Shown here piece by piece: positions 51,880-60,529 of a stretch of DNA of 64,000 nt. This stretch comes from Algoriphagus sp. (GTDB taxonomy: Bacteria > Bacteroidota > Bacteroidia > Cytophagales > Cyclobacteriaceae), in contig NZ_JAUXYL010000046.1 in the NCBI RefSeq assembly GCF_030694375.1, positions 124,001 to 188,000 of the forward strand. Direction: 5' to 3'. Both the position numbers and the translations under genes were made by a program. Each line of letters opens with the position of its first letter. Positions within the stretch are counted from its first letter, which is position 1. The notes under the pieces are model-generated. The model made no database searches, was not told where the DNA came from, and worked only from the letters and a program-made list of their open reading frames with translations.

Positions 51880-53826
51880 ATGAAGCGTATCTACATCCTT
51901 CTGATTTTTTTAATTCCCAATCTGGTCTTCGCTCAGATAGTGAAAAAGAATGGGCTTTTCCACTACAAAAAAGTATTTGTAGAATCGGATGATTTTGGGC
52001 CGGAGTATCTGGAAGAGTTGGAAAATTCTTTGATTAAAATCACGGACGATTCACTGGTGAGATTGCAGATCTTAAATGACCTGGGTTATTACTACCACAC
52101 TCGAAATCTGAATAAAGCACTTAAACTGATTAATCAGGGGCTGAATGAAGCGACCGACCTGAATAACACGTACTGGCAGGGAAGGCTTCAGGTATCTCAA
52201 GGGGCAATTCTCCTTCGCATGGAAGAACTTGAGTTGGCCGAACTCATACTTAAAAATGCCATATCAAAAATTCCAGAGGCAGAGAGTTGGCTTCTCTATA
52301 CCAATTTGGGCTATGTTTTCGAAAGGCTTGGGGATTTGGGAAAAGCGTTTGATTTTGCGGCAAAAACCCTAAAGATCGGGGAAACTTACCGAGACCAAAA
52401 AGCCATCGCCATGGCCTATTCCGATATGAGCAATCTTTTTTGGAAGCAGGGAAAATTTGATATCGGCTTGGAATATGGGTTGAAATCACTTGCCATTTTT
52501 GAGAAAAGAGGAATCAAAGACTTGGACTATGATTTTACGCTCCATGTGGTTGGGAACAATTTGGTAGAATTGGGAAAGCTGAAACAGGCGGAAAAATACT
52601 TTCAGCAGTCCATCCAAATCGGAGAAAACTATGGGTTTTATAATAACCTGAGCGATAGTCACATTGCGCTTTCTGAGCTATATGTTAAAAAAGAAGAATA
52701 TGAAAATGCAGTAACTTCAGGTAAGGAAGCGCTCAAATATGCAGAGCTCTTGGAAAATGATTTTATGATCATGCGATCCTATTTAGCAATGGGCAGAGCG
52801 AGCAATGCAGCAGGAAATTTCAATGCAGCTTCTGATTTTTTGGGAAAAAGTATTCAAGTCGCCACACCTGATTTTGGGGATAAGTATTACCTGAGTTTGG
52901 TTTACCTGGAGCTAAGTAAGGCACTGGAAGGGAGTCAGCAATTTGCCTTGGCATTGGAGGCAAGCCGCAAGTATGATCAACTTAGACAGGATGTCTTTAC
53001 AGATCAAGCCAACGAGCAGATTTCCCTTTTACAAACTCAAATGGAGCTCTCCCAAAAAGAAAACACCATCAAACTGCAAGAAGCAAAACTCTCGAAAAGC
53101 AAGATTCTTCAGGCTTTTATATTGACACTTTCCGGGATTTTAGTGGTTTTTCTTTTTATTCTCTATCGGATTTTTCTTCGGAAAAAGAGGTATAGCCAGC
53201 TTTTGGAAAATAAAAACCTCGAAAAAGAATTTCTTCTCAAAGAGATTCATCATCGGGTAAAAAACAACCTTGAAACAATTTCAAGCTTACTTTCCCTTCA
53301 GACAGCCAAGATCGAAAGCAAAGAATTTCAGGCTATCATGGAAGAAACCCAAAACAGAGTTCATAGTATGGGAATGATCCATCAGCGGCTTTACCAAGGT
53401 GAAAATATGAAGGCGATTGAAATGAAGGGATTCTTTGAGAGTCTTGGAAATTACATCATTGATACATTTGATGCTTCAGACCGAATCCACTTTTGTTCTG
53501 AAATGGAACCCCTTGAACTTGATGTGGACTTGGCCATTCCGATCGGTCTCATTGTCAATGAATTGATATCCAATTCACTAAAGTATGCTTTTCCAGAAAA
53601 TCGCTTTGGGGAGATAGGAGTCCGATTAGTAGAAAAAGACAGTCATTTGTTCCTCATGGTTACGGATAATGGAGTTGGAATGACATCGGATCCACCGATA
53701 CTCGGGACTGGATTTGGCACGGAATTGATTCGTTTGCTTACGGTTCAATTGGATGGCAAGATGACACTTCAAGCACAAAAAGGAACAGCAATTATTTTTG
53801 AATTTCATCTCAACAAAGCTGCCTAA
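51880..53826 (+). CDS. TPR-containing sensor histidine kinase (HisKA_2 type)
   Basis: A 648-aa kinase beginning MKRIYILLIFLIPNLVFAQ, a signal peptide, chosen over an upstream start at 51805. TPR-like helical repeats fill about residues 45-380 (LGYVFERLGDLGKAFDFAAK; HIALSELYVKKEEYENAVTS). A coiled coil and one TM helix (ILTLSGILVVFLFILYRIF, about 410-430) follow. The dimerisation motif LLKEIHHRVKNNLETISSLL (His about 457) is of the HisKA_2/HWE class, and the HATPase has NELISNSLKYAF and DNGVGM. Its stop overlaps the ATG of the LytTR regulator (TAATG), indicating a cognate pair. The ligand is unknown. Confidence 0.92.
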   Translation: MKRIYILLIFLIPNLVFAQIVKKNGLFHYKKVFVESDDFGPEYLEELENSLIKITDDSLVRLQILNDLGYYYHTRNLNKALKLINQGLNEATDLNNTYWQGRLQVSQGAILLRMEELELAELILKNAISKIPEAESWLLYTNLGYVFERLGDLGKAFDFAAKTLKIGETYRDQKAIAMAYSDMSNLFWKQGKFDIGLEYGLKSLAIFEKRGIKDLDYDFTLHVVGNNLVELGKLKQAEKYFQQSIQIGENYGFYNNLSDSHIALSELYVKKEEYENAVTSGKEALKYAELLENDFMIMRSYLAMGRASNAAGNFNAASDFLGKSIQVATPDFGDKYYLSLVYLELSKALEGSQQFALALEASRKYDQLRQDVFTDQANEQISLLQTQMELSQKENTIKLQEAKLSKSKILQAFILTLSGILVVFLFILYRIFLRKKRYSQLLENKNLEKEFLLKEIHHRVKNNLETISSLLSLQTAKIESKEFQAIMEETQNRVHSMGMIHQRLYQGENMKAIEMKGFFESLGNYIIDTFDASDRIHFCSEMEPLELDVDLAIPIGLIVNELISNSLKYAFPENRFGEIGVRLVEKDSHLFLMVTDNGVGMTSDPPILGTGFGTELIRLLTVQLDGKMTLQAQKGTAIIFEFHLNKAA

Positions 53827-54557
53827 TGGAGAAAACCAGAATATTGATTGTGGAAGATGACATGATCATTGCCTCCAATATCAGTTTACAGCTGTCAAAC
53901 CTGGGATATGAGGTGACGGGAATTGAAACCAAAGCGGAGACAGCAGTCCATCATGCCTTGGAAGTGAAACCCGATATGATTTTAATGGATATCAACCTGA
54001 AAGGCCAATCCAATGGAATCGATGCCGCACATGCCATCCGAAAGTATCTTGATATCCCATTGATTTATCTGACGGCTAATGTGGACGATTCTACTTTCCA
54101 GAAAGCAAAGGAAACCCATCCCTATGCTTTTATTGGTAAGCCTTTTACCAACTTAAACCTTGAACGTACCATTGCTTTGGTAGAGGATAAGGTCAAAGAA
54201 AAACGGGAAAAACTCTCCTCCGAGGACACCTTAGTAGATTCCCAAGAGGATCGGATTTTTATCCGAAATAACAACAAGCTAATCAAAGTGATGTTGGAAG
54301 ATATTCTTTATGTGGAGGCGGACCGAAATTACTGTAAAATCATAACTGTAGCTCAAACGTACCTTGTGGTCAGTCCAATGAACAAGCTGTGTGAAAAGAT
54401 CAACCCAAGGCATTTTATACGAATCCACCGATCCTTTGTGGTGAACTTTTCAAAGTTGGATGCAGTGGCGGAATCCTTTGTGGAGGTGAAAGGAAAGCTG
54501 ATTCCCATCGGAAAACAATACAAAGAAGACTTGCACAAGATGCTGAATAAGGTTTGA
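53826..54557 (+). CDS. LytTR-family response regulator
   Basis: A 243-aa regulator with an N-terminal receiver: acidic pair VEDDMIIASN, phospho-Asp in DMILMDINLKG (about 54), Thr in IYLTANVDD and Lys in FIGKPF. The C-terminal LytTR DNA-binding domain (about 140-243) has DILYVEADRNYCKI, NPRHFIRIHRSFVVNFSKLD and KLIPIGKQYKEDL. LytTR proteins typically bind direct repeats about 21 bp apart, which matches the motif found at 51773, 59610 and 60503. It is translationally coupled to the TPR kinase. The predicted targets include the divergent exported-protein operon. Confidence 0.94.
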   Translation: MEKTRILIVEDDMIIASNISLQLSNLGYEVTGIETKAETAVHHALEVKPDMILMDINLKGQSNGIDAAHAIRKYLDIPLIYLTANVDDSTFQKAKETHPYAFIGKPFTNLNLERTIALVEDKVKEKREKLSSEDTLVDSQEDRIFIRNNNKLIKVMLEDILYVEADRNYCKIITVAQTYLVVSPMNKLCEKINPRHFIRIHRSFVVNFSKLDAVAESFVEVKGKLIPIGKQYKEDLHKMLNKV

Positions 54558-54599
54558 TATTAGCCCATTAAGCAGCTTGAATCTTCAGATTTTTAGGTC

Positions 54600-55403
54600 C
54601 TAATTCTTCCTATCAATTCTGATAAAAGGGCTTTTCAATAGATACCAGAACCTCTGTTTTTTGTCCTCATCAAATTCGGCTAAGCCAAGTTTCACCTGCT
54701 CCGCAGGTTTGTATGTGTAGGTACCGAAAATACGATCCCAAAGGATAAAGATGTCAGCAAAATTGGAGTCGGTATAATGCTGATCCTGATCATGGTGGAT
54801 TTTGTGAAGATTCGGAGTAGTGATTACCAAGCCTATTGTTTTATCCAACCAGGAAGGAAAGCGGAGATTGGAGTGCTCGATGACTAAAAAGGGTGTCAAC
54901 GCGAGAAAATAAACCCCTATGGTAAACAAATCCAATCCGAAGATCGCAGCCATCAGAATAGGGGCACTGCCAAACCAAAACAATACTTCAATGGGATGGC
55001 CACGAAAATAAGTGGAGGAATCCATAGTCGTATCACTGTGATGAACCCTGTGAAAACGCCATAAAACTGGAACTAGATGGGAAATCCTGTGAAACCAATA
55101 GGTAGCTAAATCCAGGATCATCACCCCCAAGATCAACTTCAGCCAAACCGGAAGTTCAATAAGATGAAATAATCCTATTTCGTTTTGATTGAGCCATTCG
55201 ATACAAAAAACGAAGATGACTGCCCAAAAAAGATTTCCGATCAGAAAAGGGACCATAAACAGAAAACTATTCCAGAAATGATGACCTCGCCTTTGAAAAT
55301 TAAATTGAGTGCCAAGGATGTGTTCTAAAGCAAAGAATACCGCAATCAATCCGATTGCGATGTAATTGAGATCGATGGAGAGGAGGTATTCCAGGGTTTT
55401 CAT
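54600..55403 (-). CDS. Sterol desaturase/fatty acid hydroxylase-family membrane protein
   Basis: A 267-aa integral membrane di-iron oxygenase. The eight-histidine pattern is present: HRISHLVPVLWRFHRVHHSD and, later, HKIHHDQDQHYTD. About four to five TM helices are evident (IAIGLIAVFFALEHILG; FLFMVPFLIGNLFWAVIFVF; LILGVMILDLATYW). The superfamily hydroxylates or desaturates lipids, including sterol-like, carotenoid and fatty-acyl substrates; the actual one is unclear. It is at the end of the minus-strand run, 218 bp after the cytochrome gene, separated by an inverted repeat. Confidence 0.88.
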   Translation of the reverse strand: MKTLEYLLSIDLNYIAIGLIAVFFALEHILGTQFNFQRRGHHFWNSFLFMVPFLIGNLFWAVIFVFCIEWLNQNEIGLFHLIELPVWLKLILGVMILDLATYWFHRISHLVPVLWRFHRVHHSDTTMDSSTYFRGHPIEVLFWFGSAPILMAAIFGLDLFTIGVYFLALTPFLVIEHSNLRFPSWLDKTIGLVITTPNLHKIHHDQDQHYTDSNFADIFILWDRIFGTYTYKPAEQVKLGLAEFDEDKKQRFWYLLKSPFIRIDRKN

Positions 55404-55547
55404 TTTTTAGAGGAAGTTAAAGTCTCTGGTTTAATTCAATATTTCACCCAACGCAGTCTCAACCTTTTCCTTCACTGATTTCTCTTGCAGAAAGAATTAT
55501 GGTGATTTGTCCTTAGTCCAAATTGAATTGCCTTATAATAATTTCAA

Positions 55548-55613
55548 CTTAGCGTCTTCGTGCCTTTGTGGCTAAATTAAACTTTAGGGCCACGAAGATT
55601 CTAAGACACCAAG
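55548..55613. repeat. Imperfect inverted repeat after the cytochrome c gene
   Basis: Arms 55548-55572 (contains CGTCTTCGTGCCTTTGTGGC) and 55589-55613 (begins GCCACGAAGATTCTAAGAC) pair partially around a 16-nt loop. It sits 9 nt past the cytochrome c stop and resembles a dispersed palindromic repeat. It could also end the operon transcript. Confidence 0.5.
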
Positions 55614-55621
55614 TCCAAAAC

Positions 55622-56623
55622 TCATTTTTTAAACATCAACTCTCCCGGATCATAATCCTGTGGTTCTAAGCTGGTCAGATACAGGTAAAGCGCTTCCAAA
55701 TCTTCATCCGACATTCTGGAAAATGGCCCCCAGTGCATGGGTGAAATTTTGATTTGCCTGCCTTTTCTGAACCGTTCCTTCCACTCTTCCACAGTTTTGA
55801 ATTTCGATAGGGCGCTGTTGGGGTGTGGAGTAATGTTAGGCGTGCGCATCCAAAGTTCAGGATCCTCACCCACAGCCAGATGTAATTCAGGATAGGGTTC
55901 AAACTCCATTCCTCCCGCGTATTCGGGACCGATAGCCTCAAAAGTCATCAAATCTCTATTGGTATGGCAACCCACACAATTGGCCACATAGCGGGAGATG
56001 TATTCACCCCGTTCGATTGTGGCCTGCATCTTTGGAGCAAAGGCAGGAGGAGTTGGGTTTTCAATGGGTTTAAAAGAAGAAGCCATCACTCGAACAGCTT
56101 TTCCCATAAAGGTCCACTCGTTATCCTTTACTTCATTGTTGATTGGTTCCATGCTTCTCAAATAAGAAACCACTGCGACCAAATCCTCATCTGCCATATT
56201 CCAAAAAGGCATTAATACCGATAAAGTAGCTGATCCATCTGGCTTTACAGCATGGCGCATCATTCGAAACAGCTGACCATCCGAAAATCGTCCTATCCCG
56301 GTGGTAGGATCTGGTGTCAAATTTCTGGTGTATAGTTTACCAATAGGTCCCAATGGGAAATCCACACCGCCTTTCAGAGGAATAGGTTGACCTGCATCAG
56401 CAGCTATCATGTCCTCGAGACTGGACACATGACAGTTGGAGCAATGTGCAGGTCCATGAACCAGGTATTTTCCTCTTTCTATTACTTCCGGGTCGTTACT
56501 TACCTTGAGATCAGGGTAGGGAATATCGTAGGTTTTATCCCATGATAGTTGCACATAAATCACCAATCCTCCTACCACTACAATTAGGAGGGCTAGAATT
56601 CCGAGAATGATTTTCTTGATCAT
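55622..56623 (-). CDS. Diheme cytochrome c
   Basis: A 333-aa membrane-anchored protein with an uncleaved N-terminal helix (IILGILALLIVVVGGLVIYV) and two class I cytochrome c domains: heme sites CSNCH (about residue 60) and CVGCH (about residue 216). Candidate distal Met residues are in VLMPFWNMADEDL and ISPMHWGPFSRMSDEDL. It resembles cytochrome subunits of membrane-bound dehydrogenases. It is the last gene of a five-gene minus-strand run (DUF418, SgcJ-like, RidA, NTF2-like, this) with gaps of at most 50 nt. The electron donor is unknown. Confidence 0.88.
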   Translation of the reverse strand: MIKKIILGILALLIVVVGGLVIYVQLSWDKTYDIPYPDLKVSNDPEVIERGKYLVHGPAHCSNCHVSSLEDMIAADAGQPIPLKGGVDFPLGPIGKLYTRNLTPDPTTGIGRFSDGQLFRMMRHAVKPDGSATLSVLMPFWNMADEDLVAVVSYLRSMEPINNEVKDNEWTFMGKAVRVMASSFKPIENPTPPAFAPKMQATIERGEYISRYVANCVGCHTNRDLMTFEAIGPEYAGGMEFEPYPELHLAVGEDPELWMRTPNITPHPNSALSKFKTVEEWKERFRKGRQIKISPMHWGPFSRMSDEDLEALYLYLTSLEPQDYDPGELMFKK

Positions 56624-56646
56624 GAGTGCTGGGGTTAAATGAAATA

Positions 56647-57153
56647 TTATTTGTTGTTCATTGCCTCACTTAATTTTTTGGTGTCCACATACTGTTGAAA
56701 AGACACGACTTTTCCGTCCTTTAAGGACCACAGATGAGCTACCTGAGCATTGTAACTATTCCCATTCTTGTGTTTGGCATCGTAGCGTAAGGTGGCCAAC
56801 ACTTTGCCATTGCTCATTTCATGAAGTACAATATCCTTCAGGTTAAAATATTCATGATCTGCACCGATGCGGGCAAAAACGCCATTGAGCACTGCGTCGG
56901 GCCCTATGTAAGGATTGCCATCGGCATAGGCGTTTCCTTCGGCTTCATTCCAGACCACATTTAAGTCCAAGCCTCCCAAAACAGTGGGAATATCACCTAC
57001 GGCAAAGGCCTTATAAAGCCCATCTACAATGCTCATGTTTTTATAGGATTCAGAAGATCCTGCCGTATTGTTGGCAATGTTTTCTTGACTGATAGCTGGA
57101 ATTGTTATAAAAAACAATGCAGCGATAAACAGGTAATTTTTAACAGTTTTCAT
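56647..57153 (-). CDS. Exported NTF2/SnoaL-like protein
   Basis: A 168-aa protein with signal peptide MKTVKNYLFIAALFFITIPA (cleavage near AIS). The fold pattern is SnoaL-like: IVDGLYKAFAVGDIPTVLGG, LDLNVVWNEAEGNAYADGNP, VFARIGADHEYFNLKDIVLH, ATLRYDAKHKNGNSYNAQVA and VVSFQQYVDTKKL. No catalytic activity can be assigned. It is 7 nt downstream of the RidA gene, clearly cotranscribed, and one of several NTF2-like exported proteins in this region. Confidence 0.8.
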   Translation of the reverse strand: MKTVKNYLFIAALFFITIPAISQENIANNTAGSSESYKNMSIVDGLYKAFAVGDIPTVLGGLDLNVVWNEAEGNAYADGNPYIGPDAVLNGVFARIGADHEYFNLKDIVLHEMSNGKVLATLRYDAKHKNGNSYNAQVAHLWSLKDGKVVSFQQYVDTKKLSEAMNNK

Positions 57154-57160
57154 GATATTG

Positions 57161-57559
57161 TTATTTAGTTAATTGTTGTGTTTCGGCTTCCAATTCAATC
57201 TCAATCAAAAATTCTGGCAAGGCCAAGCCTTTGACCTCAAGCCATGATCCGGTTGGAAATTGTTTGGTATAAATAGTATTTCGGTATTCGGCATGTTCTA
57301 AAAATCCCGGCATATCGATGGTAAAAACATTCTCCACCACCACATCGTCAAAGCTGCAGCCATAGTGCTTCAATACTTTATCCAGATCGGAATAACAGTT
57401 TTTCATTTGCTGAAGGAAATCACCTACTGAGGTAGGCGCACCTTCATCATCCATGCTGACTGCACCGGAGACTTTGATGCTGTTACCGATCTTTACGGCA
57501 TGGCTGTATCCGTACACTTTTTCCACTTCAGGCCTGAGATTAAAGTATTCTGGTTTCAT
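57161..57559 (-). CDS. RidA-family protein
   Basis: A 132-aa YjgF/YER057c/UK114 protein. Visible motifs are YSHAVKIGNSIKVSGAVSMD near the N-terminus, LQQMKNCYSDLDKVLKHYGC in the middle, and WLEVKGLALPEFLIEIELEA. In most RidA enamine/imine deaminases an Arg precedes the terminal I-E-x-E motif (about position 105); here the corresponding stretch is LPEFLIEIE without Arg, so deaminase activity is doubtful. No signal peptide, hence cytosolic. It is between two exported NTF2-like proteins in one operon. Confidence 0.85.
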   Translation of the reverse strand: MKPEYFNLRPEVEKVYGYSHAVKIGNSIKVSGAVSMDDEGAPTSVGDFLQQMKNCYSDLDKVLKHYGCSFDDVVVENVFTIDMPGFLEHAEYRNTIYTKQFPTGSWLEVKGLALPEFLIEIELEAETQQLTK

Positions 57560-57579
57560 ATGATTATAATTTAAGAATC

Positions 57580-58098
57580 TTAATCTTCCTTTGAATCACT
57601 GTTTCCGATGTCTCTTATGCATACATATTTGCCATCACGCTTCTCCCAGATGGCCATGTACTTGCCTGTGTAGGTTACTTTTCCGGAAGCGTCTTTTCGG
57701 GTTGACTTACCAACCTCTGTCACTGTGTTTCCATCACCAAAGACCTCCAAAACATCATATGCCACTGTACTGCCTGCCGCACTTTTTGCGAAACCAGCCT
57801 CAATGGATTTTTGAATGGCGGCTTTGCCAACAGACATCGGTTCACCGGGTCCCATCGTCACTGCATCATCACTGTAGAAAGCAAGGATAGCATTAATGTC
57901 TCGGGCATTGTCGGCAGCAGCAAAGGCGGTTTCTATGGCTTGTATCTCTGCTTTGATGGCGGACATATCAGGTTTGGTCTCAACCACTACAGGTTCAGGA
58001 GTGGCGACATTTTCTGGTGCAGGAGCGCATCCGGCAAGACCGAAAAACGTGAGAGCAATAAGTGCAGGAGCAATTCGGAAATAAGTTGTAGTTTTCAT
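57580..58098 (-). CDS. SgcJ/DUF4440-like lipoprotein
   Basis: A 172-aa exported lipoprotein: RIAPALIALTFFGLAGC gives a lipobox at about Cys24. The mature NTF2-like domain reads AIKAEIQAIETAFAAADNAR, AILAFYSDDAVTMGPGEPMS, IQKSIEAGFAKSAAG and GKYMAIWEKRDGKYVCIRDI, the pattern of the SgcJ/EcaC oxidoreductase-like or DUF4440 group. Function unknown. It follows the DUF418 gene by 50 nt and precedes RidA by 20 nt in the same run. Confidence 0.82.
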   Translation of the reverse strand: MKTTTYFRIAPALIALTFFGLAGCAPAPENVATPEPVVVETKPDMSAIKAEIQAIETAFAAADNARDINAILAFYSDDAVTMGPGEPMSVGKAAIQKSIEAGFAKSAAGSTVAYDVLEVFGDGNTVTEVGKSTRKDASGKVTYTGKYMAIWEKRDGKYVCIRDIGNSDSKED

Positions 58099-58148
58099 TT
58101 TTCTCGTTGTTTTGTGCCTACTCTGTACGGTTTTCGGCTTCTCCGTTT

Positions 58149-59504
58149 TTAATTGCTGGTGTTTAATGGGTCAAGATTTCCATTTGACAAAATTGGCTGA
58201 GGGCTTTCTTTTCTGAAGGAGTGAACTTTGCGGTAGCTCAGATTTCTCCAGAGCCACTCCAGCGGTCCATAATGAAAATACCGAAGCCAGATCGGACTCA
58301 GGATCAACTGGAAAATCCAGATCGGAAAGACTACATAAAGGAGTTCGTAGCGTTGCAACTTACCGAAGAGACCAAAACCCACACCGGTAAATACGATCAT
58401 ACAAATAACAGAATGCATGATGTAATTGGTCAGGGCCATTTTGCCAACCGAAGCCAGACTGCTTTTCAGCCAAATCAAAAAATTCGATTTGGAGAATAGC
58501 ATGATTAATCCAATATGGCCCATGCTAGTAGCAATTCTTCCCAGGTCATAGGTGAGATTGGACTTTGCTATCGCAACAGGAGAAAACTGACCATTCAAAA
58601 CAACTTGGAGCTCATAATAATTGATGGAAATGCCGATCAGATAACCAATCGCGGCCATTTTTCCATAGAAGCCAAGGGATTTATCCCCAGACAGAATATT
58701 CAATTTGAACAGCGCAATCCCGACCAACATCATGCTGAGAACATCCCAGAGTCCATATCTATAGCTCATCCAGGTATCGAAATGCAAATTGATAGGGGCC
58801 AGAAATGAAACCACATCAAAATATCCTTTCTGCATCGAGGAGTTGAATTCTGCAATGAATTCGGGAGAACGCTCTTCCTGAAACTTTTCCCATTTCGTTT
58901 GGGATTCTTCCAATTCTTTGGTCAGCTCCTTATTCTCGGCTTTGTAGGAATCAATGAGGGAAACATCGGCAACCAGTTTTTCACTCGCCCGGAAATCTGA
59001 ATAGTTCCAAATCATTCCTCCCAAAACCAAAACTGATGCTGCTACGATCAATTTCTTTGGAGCCATGTTTCTAAATGAATACACCAAAAAACCCATTAAA
59101 GCATAATCATAGAGGATCTCTCCTGTCCAAAGCAGCAGGTATCCATGTATCAGTCCAAATACAAGAAGCCAAATGAGCCGCCTAAAAAATATGTCCGCAG
59201 CCTTAATTCCAGCTCCACGCTTTGTCAATCGGTCTAGAAAAATAAACATCCCAACACCGAAAAGAAGTGAAAACAAGCCGCGCATGGTTCCTTCAAAAAA
59301 CATGTTTGTCGTTATCCAGGTGTAGAGATTCCATCCCGTGAATCCACCGGCTACTGTTGGATCATTGTAGGAATTTGCCAAGCCGAAGGAGTTGATATTC
59401 ATTAAAAGAATTCCGCATAGGACAATTCCACGCATCACGTCCAGGGACTGAATTCTGTCCGACTGCTGGATAGGGGTGATTTGTAAAGAGGAGGCTTGTT
59501 CCAT
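58149..59504 (-). CDS. DUF418 integral membrane protein
   Basis: A 451-aa multispanning protein beginning with a cytosolic tail and RIQSLDVMRGIVLCGILLMN, the signature of DUF418/YeiB-like proteins. About ten TM helices are visible, including GLFSLLFGVGMFIFLDRL, LIWLLVFGLIHGYLLLW and a C-terminal pair (LLYVVFPIWIFQLILSPIWL). A charged loop (about 190-220) interrupts the middle. The family may transport or acylate envelope material, but no function is established. It is the first gene of the five-gene operon; a putative LytTR operator lies 106 bp upstream of its ATG. Confidence 0.88.
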   Translation of the reverse strand: MEQASSLQITPIQQSDRIQSLDVMRGIVLCGILLMNINSFGLANSYNDPTVAGGFTGWNLYTWITTNMFFEGTMRGLFSLLFGVGMFIFLDRLTKRGAGIKAADIFFRRLIWLLVFGLIHGYLLLWTGEILYDYALMGFLVYSFRNMAPKKLIVAASVLVLGGMIWNYSDFRASEKLVADVSLIDSYKAENKELTKELEESQTKWEKFQEERSPEFIAEFNSSMQKGYFDVVSFLAPINLHFDTWMSYRYGLWDVLSMMLVGIALFKLNILSGDKSLGFYGKMAAIGYLIGISINYYELQVVLNGQFSPVAIAKSNLTYDLGRIATSMGHIGLIMLFSKSNFLIWLKSSLASVGKMALTNYIMHSVICMIVFTGVGFGLFGKLQRYELLYVVFPIWIFQLILSPIWLRYFHYGPLEWLWRNLSYRKVHSFRKESPQPILSNGNLDPLNTSN

Positions 59505-59829
59505 TTTTGGAGTTCTGGGGGAAAGGATAGGTTGGATTTAGAAAAATTGAATAATGCTGTTTGGTATCGGACAAGCTACCCAGTTGGATAGTAAAAAGGA
59601 ATCTGGCTGGGACGAACGACCTGATTTACTGTCCGAAATAGGGGTATTTCTTTCCCGAGGAATTTTTAAAAATTTTGCCTTTAACTCAATTGATTACCCG
59701 GTTTTGTGCGGCTTGAAATCCCACCACCCTGCTTCGGGTTCCTTTGACTTAATTGTTGCCTAACTGTAGGCAGGGGTTGGCAAAGATGATCTTCAAATAA
59801 AAATCAATCAAGAAGAAATAAACAAAAAG
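59505..59829 (-). other. Spacer between the DUF418 operon and the NTF2-like gene
   Basis: It holds the LytTR-like site 2 (59610-59636) and should contain the DUF418 operon promoter. A 69-codon ORF on the plus strand (59554-59763) runs through that site and is not believed to be a gene. The remainder shows nothing else of note. Confidence 0.5.
59610..59636 (-). promoter_or_regulatory. Putative LytTR operator, site 2
   Basis: GGACGA-N15-GTCCGA on the plus strand, with GCTG before it (GCTA at site 1). It is 106 bp upstream of the DUF418 operon start. Bases 59610-59630 are identical to 60503-60523 at site 3. Confidence 0.6.
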
Positions 59830-59859
59830 TCCTTTGGTGATCACTCGATCACCAAAGGA
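59830..59859 (-). terminator. Terminator of the NTF2-like gene at 59891
   Basis: Perfect 13-bp stem TCCTTTGGTGATC / GATCACCAAAGGA with a 4-nt loop; on the minus strand CTTTTTGTTTATTT follows. Confidence 0.88.
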
Positions 59860-59890
59860 ATAGGATTTATTTTCCAGTGTAAAAAATTGT

Positions 59891-60415
59891 TCAGTTAGCC
59901 GGAGGCGTCAGGGTGAATCCCTGCGTCTCAAGGATATTCAGCATGTCATACCAGTAGCGCATAAAAGTAATTTTACCATTCACTACGGCTGAAGCGGTAT
60001 GGTAGGGCACGTCTATCTTCTTCCCCGTCGCCTTATTAGTAAGTGTGTTGGTCCCCCAAGCTAAAACCCACTCCCCTTCATTCCAGTTATTCGTCACTTT
60101 GATTGGCAAATAAAGCTCTTGCGAAAGGGAGTGCTTGTAATTCGTGGTGCTTGTGGTGTAATATTCTTTGTGCTGGGCCACTGTAAGCGAGTCCATGCCA
60201 CCACCCAATCCATAGATCATAGCATTCGGCGCAAATACGGCATTCATAGTTGCGACATCTCCGGCTTGCAGTGCTTTGGTGTATTTTTGGACTACCTCTA
60301 TGGCTGAAGCTGCATTTTGAAAATCGAGAGTCACCGACGCCTCTTGTGCGTTGGAAATAAAAGGAGTCAGCACGAGTAAGAAAGCAATAGGCAAAATTGT
60401 TTTTAAAGTTTTCAT
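59891..60415 (-). CDS. Exported NTF2/SnoaL-like protein
   Basis: A 174-aa protein with signal MKTLKTILPIAFLLVLTPFI (cleavage likely at SNA). NTF2-like fold: AIEVVQKYTKALQAGDVATM, NAVFAPNAMIYGLGGGMDSL, WNEGEWVLAWGTNTLTNKAT and ASAVVNGKITFMRYWYDMLN. No catalytic residues can be proposed. It stands alone with its own terminator and has a putative LytTR operator 88 bp upstream of its ATG. It is a paralogue-like relative of the genes at 50400 and 56647 by fold rather than by evident sequence identity. Confidence 0.82.
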   Translation of the reverse strand: MKTLKTILPIAFLLVLTPFISNAQEASVTLDFQNAASAIEVVQKYTKALQAGDVATMNAVFAPNAMIYGLGGGMDSLTVAQHKEYYTTSTTNYKHSLSQELYLPIKVTNNWNEGEWVLAWGTNTLTNKATGKKIDVPYHTASAVVNGKITFMRYWYDMLNILETQGFTLTPPAN

Positions 60416-60502
60416 AATGGGATAGGTTAGGTAAAACAGAAAAACACATTCAAAATATGATATCCAAACTTCACCTATTCAGATTAAAATGAAAGTGTAC
60501 AA

Positions 60503-60529
60503 GGACGAACGACCTGATTTACTTTCCGA
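60503..60529 (-). promoter_or_regulatory. Putative LytTR operator, site 3
   Basis: GGACGA-N15-TTCCGA on the plus strand (one base off sites 1 and 2), 88 bp upstream of the NTF2-like gene at 60415. The similarity to site 2 continues weakly to about 60558. Confidence 0.55.

Noticed and set aside
59554..59763. 69-codon plus-strand ORF upstream of the DUF418 operon
   Set aside because: Composition is not protein-like, there is no signal or domain, and it runs through the conserved LytTR-like site that is repeated elsewhere outside any frame.
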